From 73-13 sp035556075 (lineage in GTDB: Bacteria; Actinomycetota; Actinomycetes; Actinomycetales; Microbacteriaceae): a stretch of DNA of 44,345 nucleotides. Each line of letters begins with the position of its first letter. The stretch's first letter is position 1. Of this stretch, positions 37,811 to 44,345 are shown piece after piece. The stretch lies in the NCBI GenBank assembly GCA_035556075.1, contig DATMFQ010000022.1, forward strand, positions 1 through 44,345, in the 5' to 3' direction. The translations under genes and the position numbers were made by a program. The notes under the pieces are model-generated. The model was given only the letters and a program-made list of their open reading frames with translations. It was not told the origin of the DNA and did not search any database.

Positions 37811-37816
37811 AGTATG
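37811..37816 (-). promoter_or_regulatory. Putative -10 (CATACT) for the RibD-like gene
   Basis: CATACT on the minus strand lies seven bases before the ATG at 37803, fitting a leaderless start, though the first base departs from TAnnnT. Confidence 0.35.
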
Positions 37817-37901
37817 CCCCGCGCTGTGTTGCGGGTGCCGGGCCGACGCTGGCAACATGACGTGGTCGCATGACAGGAATGCGTGGAACGGCAGGATGCA
37901 C

Positions 37902-38666
37902 ATGACCGGACGTCGAGTGGTCGTCACCGCGGGTGCTGGCGGCATCGGGCTGGCGATCGTGCGGGCGTTTGCGGCGGCCGGGGACCGGGTGCATGTCTGC
38001 GACATCGACGTCCAGGCCCTCGAACGGCTGCGCGCGGAGTTGCCCGCCGTGACGACATCGGTCTGTGATCTCGCGGATCGTGCCGCGGCCCAGGCGTTCG
38101 TCGGGGAGGCGGTCGAGGCCCTCGGCGGCATCGATGTCCTCATCAACAACGCGGGCATCGCGGGCCCCACGGCAGACGTCGCCGACCTCGACCCCGACGC
38201 CTGGGAGGCGGTGCTCGCCGTCAACCTCACCGGCACCTTCGCCGTGACGCAGCGGGCGATCCCGTACCTGCGGCAGTCCGACTCGGGCGTCGTCCTCTTC
38301 ATGTCCTCACTCGCGGGTCGAGCCGGCTACCCGCAGCGCAGTCCCTACGCGACGGCGAAGCGCGGCATCCTCGGCTTCGCCGAGACCCTCGCGCTCGAGC
38401 TCGGCGGCGACGGCATCCGGGTCAACGCGATCGCGCCGGGTGCCGTGGACGGCGAGCGGGTGCGCAGCGTGCTCAGGGCGCGCGCCGAGTCGAGCGGGCG
38501 GAGCCTCGAGGAGGAGACCGCCGCGGAGCTGTCGAGCCAGGCGCTGCAGTACTTCGTCGACCCCGTGGACATCGCCGGCCTCTGCGTCTTCCTCGCCTCG
38601 GACACCGCGAAGTCGATCACGGGCCAGACGATTGCGATCGACGGCGGGCCACGCCTCGTCAAGTAG
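37902..38666 (+). CDS. Short-chain dehydrogenase/reductase
   Basis: A 254-residue SDR with the nucleotide motif TAGAGGIG, DIDVQAL for cofactor preference (Asp suggests NAD(H)), NNAGIAG, the catalytic set Asn/Ser (SSLAGRAG)/YATAK, and IAPGAVDGERVR. The substrate is unknown; motifs resemble 3-oxoacyl-ACP reductase-type or sugar-alcohol dehydrogenase SDRs. The ATG at 37902 (MTGRRVVVTAGAGG) gives the normal SDR start with GCAGG upstream; in-frame ATGs at 37857 and 37896 are alternatives. It is followed by zapE after 31 bases. Confidence 0.88.
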   Translation: MTGRRVVVTAGAGGIGLAIVRAFAAAGDRVHVCDIDVQALERLRAELPAVTTSVCDLADRAAAQAFVGEAVEALGGIDVLINNAGIAGPTADVADLDPDAWEAVLAVNLTGTFAVTQRAIPYLRQSDSGVVLFMSSLAGRAGYPQRSPYATAKRGILGFAETLALELGGDGIRVNAIAPGAVDGERVRSVLRARAESSGRSLEEETAAELSSQALQYFVDPVDIAGLCVFLASDTAKSITGQTIAIDGGPRLVK

Positions 38667-38685
38667 TCCCACAGCCGCGCGCCGG

Positions 38686-38691
38686 TAGGCT
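38686..38691 (+). promoter_or_regulatory. Putative leaderless -10 (TAGGCT) for zapE
   Basis: TAGGCT is followed by six bases and the GTG at 38698. No ribosome-binding site is visible. Confidence 0.5.
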
Positions 38692-38697
38692 CCTGAC

Positions 38698-39714
38698 GTG
38701 ACTGTGGAGGCCGCCGAGAGCATCTGCTCGCGCTTTCCCAGGCTGAGCGGCGAAGAACTGCTCGCGGTGCTCGTGCCGCCCCGGCAGTTCGCGACGGCCT
38801 CGCTCGACACCTACCGCCCGGATCCCGACTACCCATCGCAGGCCGCCGCGGTCGACCGGGTCCGCGCATTCCTCGCCGGTCCGAAAGCCGCCGGTGGCTT
38901 CTTCAGCCGCCGCAGGTCCGAGCCCGCCAAGCCGGGGATCTACCTCGACGGTGGGTTCGGGGTCGGCAAGACGCACCTGCTCGCCGCGGCCTGGCACGCG
39001 ACGAAGGGTCGCAAGTACTTCGGCACCTTCATCGAGTACACGGCGCTCGTCGGGGCGCTCGGCTTCCAGACCGCGGTGGAGGTCCTCCGGGGCACGAAGC
39101 TGCTGTGCATCGACGAGTTCGAGCTCGACGATCCGGGCGACACCCGGCTCATGAACCGGGTGCTCGGCGAGCTCGCGGCGACCGGCACGCGGATCGCGGC
39201 GACGAGCAACACCCCGCCGCAGGCGCTTGGCGAAGGCCGCTTCGCCGCGCAGGACTTCCTCCGCGAGATCGATGCGCTCGCGAGCCGCTTCGAGACCGTC
39301 CGCATCGACGGCCTCGACTACCGCCGTCGCGACACCGCGGAGCACGCCGTCGTCACGGACCAGGTCGCCGCGGTGCTCGAGCAGATCCCGGGCCGGACCG
39401 CGCTCGACCCCTTCGACAGCCTGCTCGACCACCTCGCGCAGATCCACCCCGCCTACTACGTCGCGCTCGTCCGGGACCTCGATGCGATCGGGCTCACCGC
39501 GGTGCACCCCTTCGCCAATCAGACCGACGCACTCCGATTCGTCGCCTTCGTCGATCGGCTGTACGACGCCCGCATTCGTGTCGTCGCTAGCGGCACCCCG
39601 CTCGACGAGATCTTTCCCGAGGAGATGCTCGCCGGCGGGTACCGCAAGAAGTACCTGCGGGCGATCTCCCGCCTCGTCGCGCTCACCGGCATGGACGAGT
39701 CCGCCGCGGACTGA
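38698..39714 (+). CDS. zapE: Cell division protein ZapE/AFG1-like ATPase
   Basis: A 338-residue AFG1/ZapE-family ATPase. Walker A is GGFGVGKTHLL (about 83-93), Walker B is LLCIDEFELDD, and the arginine-finger/sensor region TRIAATSNTPPQALGEGRF follows. The family supports Z-ring constriction in E. coli and protein quality control in mitochondria; the actinobacterial role is less clear. The GTG at 38698 is preceded by TAGGCT and six bases. Its stop is followed by a 200-base region holding the amt control sites. Confidence 0.9.
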   Translation: MTVEAAESICSRFPRLSGEELLAVLVPPRQFATASLDTYRPDPDYPSQAAAVDRVRAFLAGPKAAGGFFSRRRSEPAKPGIYLDGGFGVGKTHLLAAAWHATKGRKYFGTFIEYTALVGALGFQTAVEVLRGTKLLCIDEFELDDPGDTRLMNRVLGELAATGTRIAATSNTPPQALGEGRFAAQDFLREIDALASRFETVRIDGLDYRRRDTAEHAVVTDQVAAVLEQIPGRTALDPFDSLLDHLAQIHPAYYVALVRDLDAIGLTAVHPFANQTDALRFVAFVDRLYDARIRVVASGTPLDEIFPEEMLAGGYRKKYLRAISRLVALTGMDESAAD

Positions 39715-39776
39715 GGAGGAATGCGGCGGCCGCGTCCGGCGCCCCGAAACGTGATGTTCACCCCCGCGCCCAGCAT

Positions 39777-39792
39777 GTAACACGCGCGAAAC
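39777..39792 (+). promoter_or_regulatory. GlnR-like operator upstream of amt
   Basis: GTAACACGCGCGAAAC matches the GlnR half-site pair GTnAC-n6-GAAAC exactly and is 14/16 identical to the site before glnA. A further GAAAC at 39811-39815, 23 bases on, may be part of a second, imperfect pair. The site lies 122 bases before the amt ATG. Confidence 0.65.
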
Positions 39793-39914
39793 GCTCCACG
39801 CACCACCCCGGAAACACTCGCCGCGGAGACTTGGCGCCACACCGCAGTGGTTCGCAGCACGACCCCACCGGGGTCGGGGACCGCGGCCGTGAGCGAGGAC
39901 GAGGAGCGGTACTG

Positions 39915-41135
39915 ATGGAACTCACCCCATCCAGCATTTGGATCGTGACGAGCGCGGCGCTCGTGCTGTTCATGACCCCGGGACTGGCGTTCTTCTACGG
40001 CGGACTCGTCCGGGCGAAGAGCGTCGTGAGCATGCTCATGCTCAACTTCAGCGCGATCGCGCTCATCGGCGTGCTCTGGATCCTCTTCGGGTACAACGTC
40101 TATGCGGGGGCTGGCGGCGATGACGCCTACTTCGAGGGCGCCCGGGTGCTCGTACCCGGCTTCGCGGGCAACCCGTTCGCGGGCTTCCCGCCGGGCATCG
40201 ACTACATCGACGTCGCCTTCGGGGCGACGTTCGCGATCATCACGACCGCGCTCATCTCCGGGGCGATCGCGGACCGGGCGCGCTTCGGCTCGTGGCTCAT
40301 CTTCGCCGGCGTCTGGGCAGCGCTCGTGTACTTCCCCGTCGCCGGCTGGGTGTGGGGCGGCGGCTGGATCCAGACACTCGACCTGGGTGGGTTGCACGTC
40401 ATCGACCTCGCCGGCGGCACCGCCGTCCACATCAACGCGGGAGCGGCCGCGCTTGCGCTCGCACTCGTGCTCGGCAAGCGCATCGGCTTCGCGAAGGGCG
40501 CGCACCAGCCGCACAACGTCCCCTTCGTGCTCCTCGGCGCGGCGATCCTGTGGTTCGGCTGGTTCGGGTTCAACACCGGCCTTTCCGGCGACACCGGCAG
40601 TCTCGGCCTCAGCTTCATCAACACGATCGGGGCCCCGGCGGCCGCGATCATCGGCTGGCTCCTCGTCGAGAAGCTCAAGGACGGCAAGCCGACCGCTGTC
40701 GGCGCCGCATCCGGGGCTGTCGCGGGCCTCGTTGCGATCACCCCGGCGGCGCTCGACCTCGACCCGCTGTGGGCGATCGTGCTGGGCCTTGCCGCCGGTG
40801 CCGTGTCGGCCCTGGCGATCGAGCTCAAGTTCAAGTGGGGCTTCGACGACTCGCTCGACGTCGTCGGGATCCACCTCGTCTCGGGCATGCTCGGCACGCT
40901 CTGGCTCGGGCTCTTCGCGAATGCGGAGCGCGGCCTGCTCATGGGCGGCGGACTTGAGCAGCTGGCGCTGCAGGCGATCGGCGCCTTCGCGGTCGCGATC
41001 TACTCCTTCGTCATCGCTTTCGTCATCGGGACCATCATCGAGAAGACCATCGGGTTCCGGGTGAAGAACGAGGACGAGCTCGCCGGTATCGACGTCGCGG
41101 TGCACGGCGAGGCGGGCTACGCGCTCGTCGACTGA
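39915..41135 (+). CDS. amt: Ammonium transporter, Amt family
   Basis: A 406-residue polytopic ammonium channel with about eleven helices. Family motifs include FMTPGLAFFYGGLVRAKS (19-36), ALISGAIADRARF, GGTAVHINAGAAALALALVLG (first pore His) and GIHLVSGMLGTLWLGLF (second pore His). The ATG at 39915 has GAGGAG upstream and gives the usual N-terminus without a cleaved signal. No glnK or glnD follows, unlike many actinobacterial amt operons; a channel gene on the same strand follows instead. A GlnR-like operator lies upstream, consistent with induction under nitrogen limitation. Confidence 0.95.
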   Translation: MELTPSSIWIVTSAALVLFMTPGLAFFYGGLVRAKSVVSMLMLNFSAIALIGVLWILFGYNVYAGAGGDDAYFEGARVLVPGFAGNPFAGFPPGIDYIDVAFGATFAIITTALISGAIADRARFGSWLIFAGVWAALVYFPVAGWVWGGGWIQTLDLGGLHVIDLAGGTAVHINAGAAALALALVLGKRIGFAKGAHQPHNVPFVLLGAAILWFGWFGFNTGLSGDTGSLGLSFINTIGAPAAAIIGWLLVEKLKDGKPTAVGAASGAVAGLVAITPAALDLDPLWAIVLGLAAGAVSALAIELKFKWGFDDSLDVVGIHLVSGMLGTLWLGLFANAERGLLMGGGLEQLALQAIGAFAVAIYSFVIAFVIGTIIEKTIGFRVKNEDELAGIDVAVHGEAGYALVD

Positions 41136-41163
41136 GGGGCACGCCCGCGAACGTCGGACGAAT

Positions 41164-41208
41164 GCGCGGCAGCAGGATGAATCCACCCGGACTCTCCTGC
41201 TGTCGCGC
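41164..41208 (+). terminator. Strong hairpin downstream of amt
   Basis: Bases 41164-41177 and 41195-41208 form a 14-bp stem with one G-U pair and a 17-base loop, followed by TTT. It lies 28 bases after the amt stop and before the channel gene, so it probably ends the amt transcript. The U-tract is short. Confidence 0.55.
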
Positions 41209-41283
41209 TTTGCTCCTGCGCTGGTAGCGTCGTGACGAGCGGCTCGATGGTGACCGCAGCGGGTGATATTCGGGGGAGTGGGG

Positions 41284-43173
41284 ATGGCGAAGCCGAGCGT
41301 GGGGGAGCGCTTCCGGTACTGGTTCGACAACTGGATGTCGAAGGGCACGGTGGCGATCATGCTGCTGCTGGGCCTCGCGACCCTCGCATTCGTCACGATC
41401 CTCGGTGTCGTCTCGTGGATCGTGCTGAAGGCGCTGCCGGACAATCTCAGTCCCGATCCGGGGGACGACCCGATCGACATGATCTGGCTGAGCCTCATGC
41501 GCACCCTCGACCCGGGGACGATGGGCGCCGATCAGGGCTGGTGGTTCCGCATCCTGATGCTGCTCGTCACGATCGGCGGCCTCGTCATCGTCGCGAGCCT
41601 CATCGGCATCGTCTCCGGCGCATTCGACGGCAAGATCGAGGAGCTGCGCAAAGGCCGCTCGAGCGTCATCGAGAACGACCACAGCGTCATCCTCGGCTGG
41701 AACCGCAAGATCTTCACGGTGATCGCCGAGCTGGCGACGGCCAACGAATCACGTGGACGCGCCGCGATCGTCATCCTCGCGGACAAGAGCAAAGTGGAGA
41801 TGGAGGATGAGATCCGGGCGGCAGTCGGCGCCACGGGCCGGACGAGCGTGATTTGCCGCACCGGCGACCCGAAACGCCCGGCGGACCTGGCGCTGGTGAG
41901 CCCCGGCACGGCGCGGAGCGTCATCGTGCTGGCGCCCGACGGCGCGGACGACCCGGACGCCGAGGTCCTGAAATGCACGCTCGCGCTGAGCAACAGCCCG
42001 GATCTGATGCGGGCCGGGCTGCACATCGTCGCTGAGCTGCAGCACGCCGCCTCGCTGGAGCTGGCCCGCCTCGTCACGGGCGGCAACGTGAAGTGGGTGC
42101 TGAGCCCAGACCTCATCGGCCGCATCATCGTGCAGTCCTGCCGCGGCCAGTCCGGGCTCTCCACGATCTATCAGGAGCTGCTCGACTTCGACGGCGTCGA
42201 GCTCTACCCCACCGAGCAGCCGAGTCTCGTCGGACAGAGCTTCCTTCAGGCGCAGCTCGCCTTCGCCGACTCGGTGGCGGTCGGGATCGTGCGGCACGGC
42301 GGCGGCCCCGTGCTCAATCCGCCCGCGGACACGGTCCTCGGCCACGGCGACCAGCTCATCGTCCTCGCCGAGGACGACTCCACCATCAAGCTGGCGGTCC
42401 CCGGTCGCCCGGGTGCCTGCGAGGTGGAGCTGCTGCCGCGCGCGGCCCCGGACCCCGAGCATTTCATCGTCCTCGGGTCGAGCGAAGCGCTCCCGTCGAT
42501 GCTCCACGAGCTGGACACCTACGTGGTCGCCGGCTCAACGATCCAGATCGTCACGCAGCAGCCGGTGCCCGACCTCCCCGCCTGCCACAACCTGACGGTG
42601 ACCGTCACCCAGGCCGACCACTCGCTCGGCGCGGTGCTGGCGGGGCTCGGCATCGCGGCGCATCACCAGATCATCGTGCTTGCGGAGGGCCGCTTCATCG
42701 ACCCGAGGCGGGCCGATGACCGGACACTGTTCACGCTCCTCCAGCTGCACGGCCTGTCGGAGGACGGCGCACGACCCCGGATCGTCTCAGAGATGCTCGA
42801 CGATGAGAACCGCGCGCTCGCGGTCGTCGCCGAGGTCGACGACTTCGTGGTGAGCGGCCGGTTTGTCGCGCTCGCCCTTGCCCAGATTGCCGAGAATGCG
42901 CGTATTGCGGAGGTCTTCGAGGAGTTGTTCTCCGCGACCGGCAACGGGATCTCCCTCCGGGACGCGGCCGACTACGTTCCGCCGGGACGCTCGAGCGACT
43001 TCTACTCCGTGCTCGCGGTCGCCGCCCGCCGTGGCGAGACCGCGATCGGGTACCGGGTCGCCGCGCACGCCCGGGACCCCGAGCGCCGCTACGGCATCGT
43101 CCTCAACCCGCTCAAGGCGGACCGCATCGACTTCGCGCCCGGTGACGCGTGCATCGTGCTCGCCCGTGACTGA
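41284..43173 (+). CDS. CASTOR/POLLUX-type ion channel with RCK-like domains
   Basis: A 629-residue protein of the CASTOR/POLLUX/SYM8 family, related to calcium-gated potassium channels. Hydrophobic helices lie at about 21-48 and 90-112, with an intervening pore-like IWLSLMRTLDPG. A large cytoplasmic part follows, with Rossmann/RCK-type repeats starting at NDHSVILGWNRKIFTVIAEL (131-150) and again near HFIVLGSSEALPSML. In plants such channels conduct ions across the nuclear envelope; the bacterial ion and ligand are unknown. The ATG at 41284 has GGGGAG upstream; a -10-like TAGCGT is at 41225-41230. It converges on the lipoprotein gene with a 12-base gap. Confidence 0.85.
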   Translation: MAKPSVGERFRYWFDNWMSKGTVAIMLLLGLATLAFVTILGVVSWIVLKALPDNLSPDPGDDPIDMIWLSLMRTLDPGTMGADQGWWFRILMLLVTIGGLVIVASLIGIVSGAFDGKIEELRKGRSSVIENDHSVILGWNRKIFTVIAELATANESRGRAAIVILADKSKVEMEDEIRAAVGATGRTSVICRTGDPKRPADLALVSPGTARSVIVLAPDGADDPDAEVLKCTLALSNSPDLMRAGLHIVAELQHAASLELARLVTGGNVKWVLSPDLIGRIIVQSCRGQSGLSTIYQELLDFDGVELYPTEQPSLVGQSFLQAQLAFADSVAVGIVRHGGGPVLNPPADTVLGHGDQLIVLAEDDSTIKLAVPGRPGACEVELLPRAAPDPEHFIVLGSSEALPSMLHELDTYVVAGSTIQIVTQQPVPDLPACHNLTVTVTQADHSLGAVLAGLGIAAHHQIIVLAEGRFIDPRRADDRTLFTLLQLHGLSEDGARPRIVSEMLDDENRALAVVAEVDDFVVSGRFVALALAQIAENARIAEVFEELFSATGNGISLRDAADYVPPGRSSDFYSVLAVAARRGETAIGYRVAAHARDPERRYGIVLNPLKADRIDFAPGDACIVLARD

Positions 43174-43185
43174 TCGCAGCGTGCC

Positions 43186-43887
43186 TCACGGGGCGGTGCA
43201 CTCTGCCGGGAGCGTCACCACCCCTGCGGCGTCCTCGTGCTCGTCGATGAGGATCCACTCGTCGAGGTCGGGGTCGTAGAGGTTCTGCACGCCGAAGTGC
43301 AGCAGCTGCCGGAGCCGCGTCGAGTCGTCGACGTCGGTGTAGACATCGCCGGCCATGACTGGCAGTCGCAGCGGCGCCCCGTCCGGGCCGTCGAGCAGCT
43401 CCGGCGGCAGGTCGATCACGCCGACCGAGCGGAAGTGGTGCACCTCGTGGTCCCCGTCCTCGCGGTGCAGCGTCTCCCGACCGGCGTAGCTCGCCCCGGC
43501 CAGCGCGGTGTTGAGCTCATCGACCGTGAACGCGCCCACGTGCGAGCACGGCATCCGCGCGATCCCCGGCCAGGTGTAGGTCAGGGTGTAGAGCTCGCCG
43601 TCGACGATGAGATTGGTGAAGTGGATCGGCTCGCCCGCGCCGCCCGCGACCATCTGGAAGTCCCCACCGGCCCCTTGCCACGTGAACGGCACCTCGACGC
43701 CCAGGTCCGGCACGACGTAGCGGCCCGCCCAGCTGAAGTCGTCAGGGATGCGCGGGGGAGCGGGCCAGTCGCTGCGGTCCGGTGCGAACGACGGATCGAT
43801 GGACTGCGCGGGCGGCGGCGGGGGGACGGCCGCACAGCCCGCACTGGCGAGCAGCACTATGCCGATGAGCGAGGCGAGCGCACGCAT
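43186..43887 (-). CDS. Putative lipoprotein
   Basis: A 233-residue exported protein with a signal peptide and lipobox-like LASAGC (Cys18), a Pro-rich spacer (PPPPPAQS) and a soluble domain I do not recognise. Visible features are PFTWQGAGGDFQMVAGG, a single internal Cys in RMPCSHVGAF and an acidic C-terminus (DPDLDEWILIDEHEDAAG). Serine rather than leucine at -3 makes the lipobox slightly unusual. The ATG at 43887 has GAGGGGGA upstream; longer in-frame starts would run through the tRNA genes. Its function is unknown. Confidence 0.78.
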   Translation of the reverse strand: MRALASLIGIVLLASAGCAAVPPPPPAQSIDPSFAPDRSDWPAPPRIPDDFSWAGRYVVPDLGVEVPFTWQGAGGDFQMVAGGAGEPIHFTNLIVDGELYTLTYTWPGIARMPCSHVGAFTVDELNTALAGASYAGRETLHREDGDHEVHHFRSVGVIDLPPELLDGPDGAPLRLPVMAGDVYTDVDDSTRLRQLLHFGVQNLYDPDLDEWILIDEHEDAAGVVTLPAECTAP

Positions 43888-43967
43888 TCGTCCCCCTCCT
43901 CTCCACTCTGGCGGAGTCTCTCGCCAGATGGCGTGCCGACGCGCACGCGGCGAGCGGTGCGGGATAG

Positions 43968-44040
43968 TGGGCGATACCGGACTCGAACCGATGACCTCTT
44001 CGGTGTGAACGAAGCGCGCTACCAACTGCGCCAATCGCCC
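43968..44040 (-). tRNA. tRNA-Val (anticodon CAC)
   Basis: Cloverleaf on the minus strand: acceptor GGGCGAT/ATCGCCC, D-arm GCGCAGTTGGTAGCGC, anticodon stem CTTCG/CGAAG around TTCACAC (CAC), T-arm with GGTTCGAGTCC, discriminator A. CCA is not encoded. It decodes GTG, a frequent codon in GC-rich genomes. It diverges from the tRNA-Gly gene. Confidence 0.95.
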
Positions 44041-44080
44041 GCAGGGATCAATCTTGCCACACGACACGCGTGTGACTGGT

Positions 44081-44110
44081 TTGGTCGTGACCCCAGGTTT
44101 CGGGTAATGT
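44081..44110 (+). promoter_or_regulatory. Putative promoter for the tRNA-Gly/tRNA-Cys pair
   Basis: TTGGTC (44081-44086), an 18-base spacer and TAATGT (44105-44110) lie about 30 bases before tRNA-Gly. It is the only recognisable -35/-10 pair in the tRNA region. Confidence 0.5.
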
Positions 44111-44140
44111 GGTCGGGCACCTGGGAGACCGGTTGTGATT

Positions 44141-44212
44141 GCGGATGTGGCGCAGTGGTAGCGCATCACCTTGCCAAGGTGAGGGTCGCGAGTTCGAATC
44201 TCGTCATCCGCT
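44141..44212 (+). tRNA. tRNA-Gly (anticodon GCC)
   Basis: Acceptor GCGGATG/CATCCGC, D-arm GCGCAGTGGTAGCGC, anticodon stem TCACC/GGTGA around TTGCCAA (GCC), T-arm with AGTTCGAATCT, discriminator T. CCA is not encoded. It lies 53 bases before tRNA-Cys and is probably co-transcribed with it. Confidence 0.95.
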
Positions 44213-44265
44213 CGAGGATGGTTTCTGAACCTCTCGGGGCCCGAAGATTCGTCGACGGGCACCAC

Positions 44266-44336
44266 GGTGGCGTGGCCGAGCGGCTAGGCACCGGCCTGCA
44301 AAGCCGTTTACACGGGTTCGAATCCCGTCGCCACCT
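44266..44336 (+). tRNA. tRNA-Cys (anticodon GCA)
   Basis: Acceptor GGTGGCG/CGCCACC, anticodon loop CTGCAAA (GCA), T-arm with GGGTTCGAATCCC, and the Cys-typical discriminator T. The first anticodon-stem pair (27-43) is C-T, a mismatch; the other four pairs are intact. CCA is not encoded. The window ends nine bases later, so further tRNAs may follow. Confidence 0.93.
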
Positions 44337-44345
44337 CACGGTCGC

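Overview
The window is about 44.3 kb of a high-GC (roughly 70% by eye) Actinomycetota chromosome. Gene content and order (DUF4191-glnA, sigA-DUF7455-parE-parC, sepH-DUF4193-DUF3093-dut-DUF3710-DUF3159, DUF3000-rnd-fadA-fadB near dxs) fit an actinobacterium, probably in or near Microbacteriaceae. The genus is not resolved. No insertion sequence, prophage, integrase or CRISPR array was seen. The DNA is densely coding: the longest gene-free stretches are about 220 bases (22485-22703) and 200 bases (39715-39914, holding a GlnR-like operator), so no gene-free stretch exceeds 300 bases.

Layout. (1) 1-7923: glnA (cut by the window edge), DUF4191, a membrane pseudokinase, and the minus-strand run pepA-lpd-sucB, which supplies E3 and E2 of the 2-oxoacid dehydrogenase complexes. 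(2) 7961-17226: a PAC2-family gene, the principal sigma factor sigA, then an accessory block between sigA and parE. The block holds a divergent CofE-like ligase, two paralogous sugar-transfer-associated-type ATP-grasp enzymes, an EctB-like diaminobutyrate aminotransferase and the conserved DUF7455 zinc protein. It is the best candidate for an undescribed biosynthetic system. (3) 17245-23449: an EXPERA/emopamil-binding-like membrane protein, parC, an alkaline-phosphatase-superfamily phosphodiesterase, sepH, DUF4193 and DUF3093. (4) 23504-30154: dut-DUF3710-DUF3159-acnA-dxs, a tightly packed plus-strand run with ATGA/GTGA overlaps; dxs has no usual start codon. (5) 30139-35935: a membrane protein and the minus-strand run DUF3000-rnd-fadA-fadB (beta-oxidation). 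(6) 35960-43887: alpha/beta hydrolase, RibD-like reductase, SDR, zapE, ammonium transporter amt, a CASTOR/POLLUX-type channel and a lipoprotein. (7) 43968-44336: tRNA-Val(CAC), tRNA-Gly(GCC) and tRNA-Cys(GCA).

Three window-wide signals stand out. The 7-mer GAATGCG/CGCATTC occurs 49 times by eye, about ten times what base composition predicts, and is kept in coding DNA by otherwise rare AAT and GCA codons. A 16-base GlnR-like element is shared, 14 of 16 identical, between the glnA and amt upstream regions, tying ammonium uptake to assimilation. More than a dozen genes have a TAnnnT -10-like hexamer 6-8 bases before the start codon, the expected layout for leaderless mRNAs.
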